Origin: Chloroflexota bacterium
Lineage (GTDB): Bacteria > Chloroflexota > Dehalococcoidia > SZUA-161
DNA: 5,728 bases
Assembly (NCBI GenBank): GCA_030668425.1
Contig: DAOUTY010000123.1
Span: 1 to 5,728 of the forward strand
Direction of reading: 5' to 3'
The position numbers were made by a program, and so were the translations under genes. Under the pieces are notes generated by a model. It was not told the DNA's origin. It did not search any database and saw only the letters and a list, made by a program, of their open reading frames with translations. Below are positions 4,930 to 5,728 of the stretch, one piece after another (positions within the stretch are counted from its first letter, which is position 1; each line of letters opens with the position of its first letter).

Positions 4930-5728
4930 TTATAGGCCCATCTGGCGAGCTATCAGTTCGAGGTGGTAATCAGCATCCCCGAAGGCGGTTTCCATCGCCT
5001 TGGCACGGCGGTAGTAGAGTTGTGCGTCATGGTCTTGGGTGATGCCAATTCCACCGTGAATCTGGATTCCCTCAACGCAGGCCTTTCGGTAAGCCTCGCA
5101 GGTCCAAGCTTTCGTTATTGAGATGTCCATTTTGTACGGAAGCCCCTCGCTTATCTTCCAGGCTGTCTGATAGATGATATCCCTTGCGCCTGCGACATCT
5201 GTTGACATATTGGCGCACTTGTGCTGGATGGCCTGGAAACTTCCAATAGGTCGGTCGAACTGAACCCTTTCCTTGGCGTAAGTAACGGACATTTCCAGAA
5301 CTTGCTCGGCCCCACCCATCATCCAGGGGCATTGGGAAAACGCTGCCTGTTCTATGATGTCCTCCACTATCTCCCATCCCCAGTTGAGCTCACCGAGCAT
5401 GTTTGCTTTGGGAACTCGTACCTTATCGAAAACGACCTCACACTGCTTGTCGGCGGTGAACGTTTTCAACAGGGTGCAGCTTATTCCTGGGCTCTTGGCA
5501 TTCACCAGGAAGAGGGTGATCCCGTCTTGTTTGTTCTCACTGCTCTTGGTCCTGGTGGCACATATCAGATAATCGGCAACCCGGGCATTTTCAACGAAGA
5601 GCTTGGTGCCGCTGATAACGAAGTCATCTCCGTCGGGGACCGCTTGAACAGTGATATCCGCCGCATCGTAGCTGGCGCTGGGTTCGGTGAGTGCCAGGGC
5701 TAGTATCAGTTCACCTTTGGCTATCTTG
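4930..5728 (-). CDS. Acyl-CoA dehydrogenase family protein, N-terminus beyond the right edge
   Basis: A flavoprotein of the acyl-CoA dehydrogenase family; members oxidise acyl-CoA to enoyl-CoA with FAD and pass electrons to ETF. The frame is open from the right edge to the TAA at 4930-4932, giving 265 residues; the family is about 380, so about 115 N-terminal residues are missing. A GTG at 5503-5505 is an internal valine, since clear family sequence precedes it: LALTEPSASYD (about 5697-5665), then FVISGTKLFVENARVADYL. Further on are YAKERVQFDRPIGSFQAIQH (5280-5221), the flavin/acyl-binding middle-to-C-terminal part, and QIHGGIG (5064-5044) followed by TQDHDAQLYYRRAKA. The end lacks the YEGT loop that carries the catalytic glutamate of medium-chain enzymes; instead FGDADYH stands there, as in the subgroup that includes actinobacterial FadE proteins of steroid and branched-acid breakdown. 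Substrate is unknown. The gene converges on the + strand run with a 56-base gap and looks like a separate unit. Confidence 0.94.
   Translation of the reverse strand, partial: KIAKGELILALALTEPSASYDAADITVQAVPDGDDFVISGTKLFVENARVADYLICATRTKSSENKQDGITLFLVNAKSPGISCTLLKTFTADKQCEVVFDKVRVPKANMLGELNWGWEIVEDIIEQAAFSQCPWMMGGAEQVLEMSVTYAKERVQFDRPIGSFQAIQHKCANMSTDVAGARDIIYQTAWKISEGLPYKMDISITKAWTCEAYRKACVEGIQIHGGIGITQDHDAQLYYRRAKAMETAFGDADYHLELIARQMGL

Noticed and set aside
5503..5505. GTG as a start for the - strand acyl-CoA dehydrogenase
   Set aside because: The same frame continues to the right edge and encodes LALTEPSASYD and other family sequence.
5221..5703. A 160-codon open frame on the + strand
   Set aside because: It lies opposite the acyl-CoA dehydrogenase, whose family motifs are clear on the - strand. 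The + strand translation shows no recognisable domain.

Overview
The window is a bacterial chromosomal segment of roughly balanced base composition. It holds seven protein genes: six on the + strand in a tight head-to-tail run, and one on the - strand that converges on them from the right edge. No RNA gene, CRISPR array, transposase or phage gene was seen. Gene content and protein style (the thioredoxin sequence, the CorA/YhhQ set, short GTAGGGG palindromes) would fit a Chloroflexota (Dehalococcoidia-like) or similar environmental anaerobe. That assignment is an inference from memory of such proteins, not a search result.

Left part (1-2338): the 3' nine-tenths of plsX (acyl-phosphate synthesis for phospholipids) runs in from the left edge. 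Thirty bases later comes trxA (thioredoxin), then a 140-base gap, then trxB (thioredoxin reductase). trxA and trxB form an NADPH-to-disulfide electron relay. The gap between them is filled almost entirely by a MITE-like imperfect inverted repeat that encloses a 28-base hairpin.

Middle part (2366-4873): a CorA-type divalent-cation channel, a YhhQ-type queuosine-precursor transporter and a metallo-beta-lactamase-fold hydrolase resembling class II cyclic-nucleotide phosphodiesterases follow at spacings of 27, 6 and 30 bases. This looks like one transcription unit. The functional link between the three is not obvious.

Right part (4873-5728): a perfect 28-base palindrome begins on the last base of the hydrolase stop codon and sits in the 56-base convergent gap. 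Beyond it is the C-terminal two-thirds of an acyl-CoA dehydrogenase on the - strand, which continues past the right edge.

No wholly new system is evident. The most noteworthy signals are the two same-length GTAGGGG...CCCCTAC hairpins, which point to a dispersed repeat family, and a Gly-to-Cys change in the FAD-binding motif of the thioredoxin reductase.
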